Assembly: GCA_009787135.1 (NCBI GenBank)
Contig: WRGP01000133.1
Coordinates: 1-6,606, forward strand
Direction: 5' to 3'
DNA from: Bacillota bacterium
Lineage (GTDB): Bacteria > Bacillota > Clostridia > Christensenellales > Aristaeellaceae
Length of the DNA: 6,606 nt
The notes below the pieces were generated by a model. The model was not told where the DNA came from. It saw only the letters and a list, made by a program, of their open reading frames with translations, and did no database searches. Position numbers and translations under genes: made by a program. Within the stretch, counting starts at the first letter, position 1; each line of letters begins with the position of its first letter. Shown here piece after piece: positions 6,340 to 6,606 of the stretch.

Positions 6340-6425
6340 ATAGACGCCTCCTTCTTTAACCTGGGACAAACGCGTTGCGAGAAGCCTTACCCCTCCTGCC
6401 CTATCGCGATCATACTGCCATTTTG
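6340..6425 (-). other. cysS-tam intergenic gap, no promoter or terminator recognised
   Basis: The 86 bases between the cysS stop and the tam ATG hold the tam SD (6353-6347). They also hold a second SD-like GGAGGGG (minus strand, about 6396-6390) that is not followed by a usable start at normal distance. I see no hairpin with a T-run and no well-spaced -35/-10 pair, so tam may be read from cysS. Confidence 0.4.
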
Positions 6426-6606
6426 TTATCCCCCCCTGCGCACCTTCTGCCCTTGGCTTGTATCCTCCACTACGTAGCCCATGGCCTTGAGCGCGTCGCG
6501 GATGCGGTCGCTCTCCGCCCAGTTTTTCTCCGCCCGCGCCTTGGCCCGCGCGTCAAGCAGCGCGTCCGCCTCCGCGTTCGCGCCCTTTTCCCGCGGCTTG
6601 AGGATG
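6426..6606 (-). CDS. cysS: C-terminal end of cysteinyl-tRNA synthetase
   Basis: The last 59 residues of CysS lie in the window; the gene continues beyond the right edge. The frame (first full codon at 6605-6603) reads ALLDARAKARAEKNWAESD, then RIRDALKAMGYVVEDTSQG and ends QKVRRGG. This is the conserved C-terminal signature of class I CysRS (R..AR..K.W..SD.IRD.L...G..V.DT.QG). CysRS attaches cysteine to tRNA-Cys in the cytoplasm. The stop is TAA at 6428-6426. A run of seven C (6430-6436 on the plus strand) lies just before it; a one-base length error there would replace the last residue with a few others but not alter the domain. Confidence 0.93.
   Translation of the reverse strand, partial: ILKPREKGANAEADALLDARAKARAEKNWAESDRIRDALKAMGYVVEDTSQGQKVRRGG

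Noticed and set aside
6387..6412. Tiny minus-strand frame (MIAIGQEG) after cysS, and the orphan SD-like GGAGGGG
   Set aside because: Eight codons with no own SD; the GGAGGGG has no start codon at a usable distance. Probably chance.
1..6606. CRISPR array, tRNA or rRNA gene, riboswitch, insertion sequence
   Set aside because: I saw no regularly spaced repeats, cloverleaf, transposase motif or terminal inverted repeats on either strand. The only tandem repeat is the coding one at 2122-2211.

Overview
The window looks like a chromosomal housekeeping segment from a GC-rich member of the Firmicutes, most likely class Clostridia. Three things point there. The first is a fused IspH/ribosomal protein S1 gene, a known clostridial arrangement. 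The second is a pair of Firmicutes-type antiterminator proteins, GlpP and a HutP-family protein. The third is strong AGGAGG-like Shine-Dalgarno (SD) sites ahead of most genes, three of which start at GTG or TTG. Species cannot be fixed from the sequence alone.

Layout. At the left edge (1-95, minus) is the first 31 codons of a possible FGGY sugar kinase with a good promoter at 137-165. Divergent from it is a small plus-strand gene (226-627) encoding a CAP/SCP-domain protein without a signal peptide. It converges on a minus-strand series that fills the rest of the window. Read in transcription order from the right edge, that series is: the 3' end of cysS (6606-6426), a trans-aconitate methyltransferase-like gene tam (6339-5545), glpP (5552-4992), hutP-like (4967-4545), cmk (4529-3858), plsC (3861-3250), an AT-rich gap with a candidate promoter, and the ispH-rpsA fusion (3107-789), closed by a hairpin terminator at 721-754.

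How the genes relate. From tam to plsC the genes overlap or lie within about 25 bases of each other, so they are probably co-transcribed and translationally coupled. CMP kinase (nucleotide and phospholipid precursor supply), PlsC (phosphatidic acid synthesis), IspH (isoprenoid precursors) and S1 (translation) form a common clostridial growth cluster. The two putative RNA-binding antiterminators sit just upstream of cmk, and no glycerol or histidine catabolic genes are visible in the window. CysS is encoded further upstream on the same strand, with an 86-base gap and no visible terminator.

I do not see a convincing undescribed system, CRISPR array, insertion sequence or RNA gene. The points most worth a second look are the GlpP/HutP tandem, the apparent lack of two metal-ligand histidines in the HutP-like protein, the 18-bp tandem repeat in the IspH-S1 linker, and the leaderless CAP protein.
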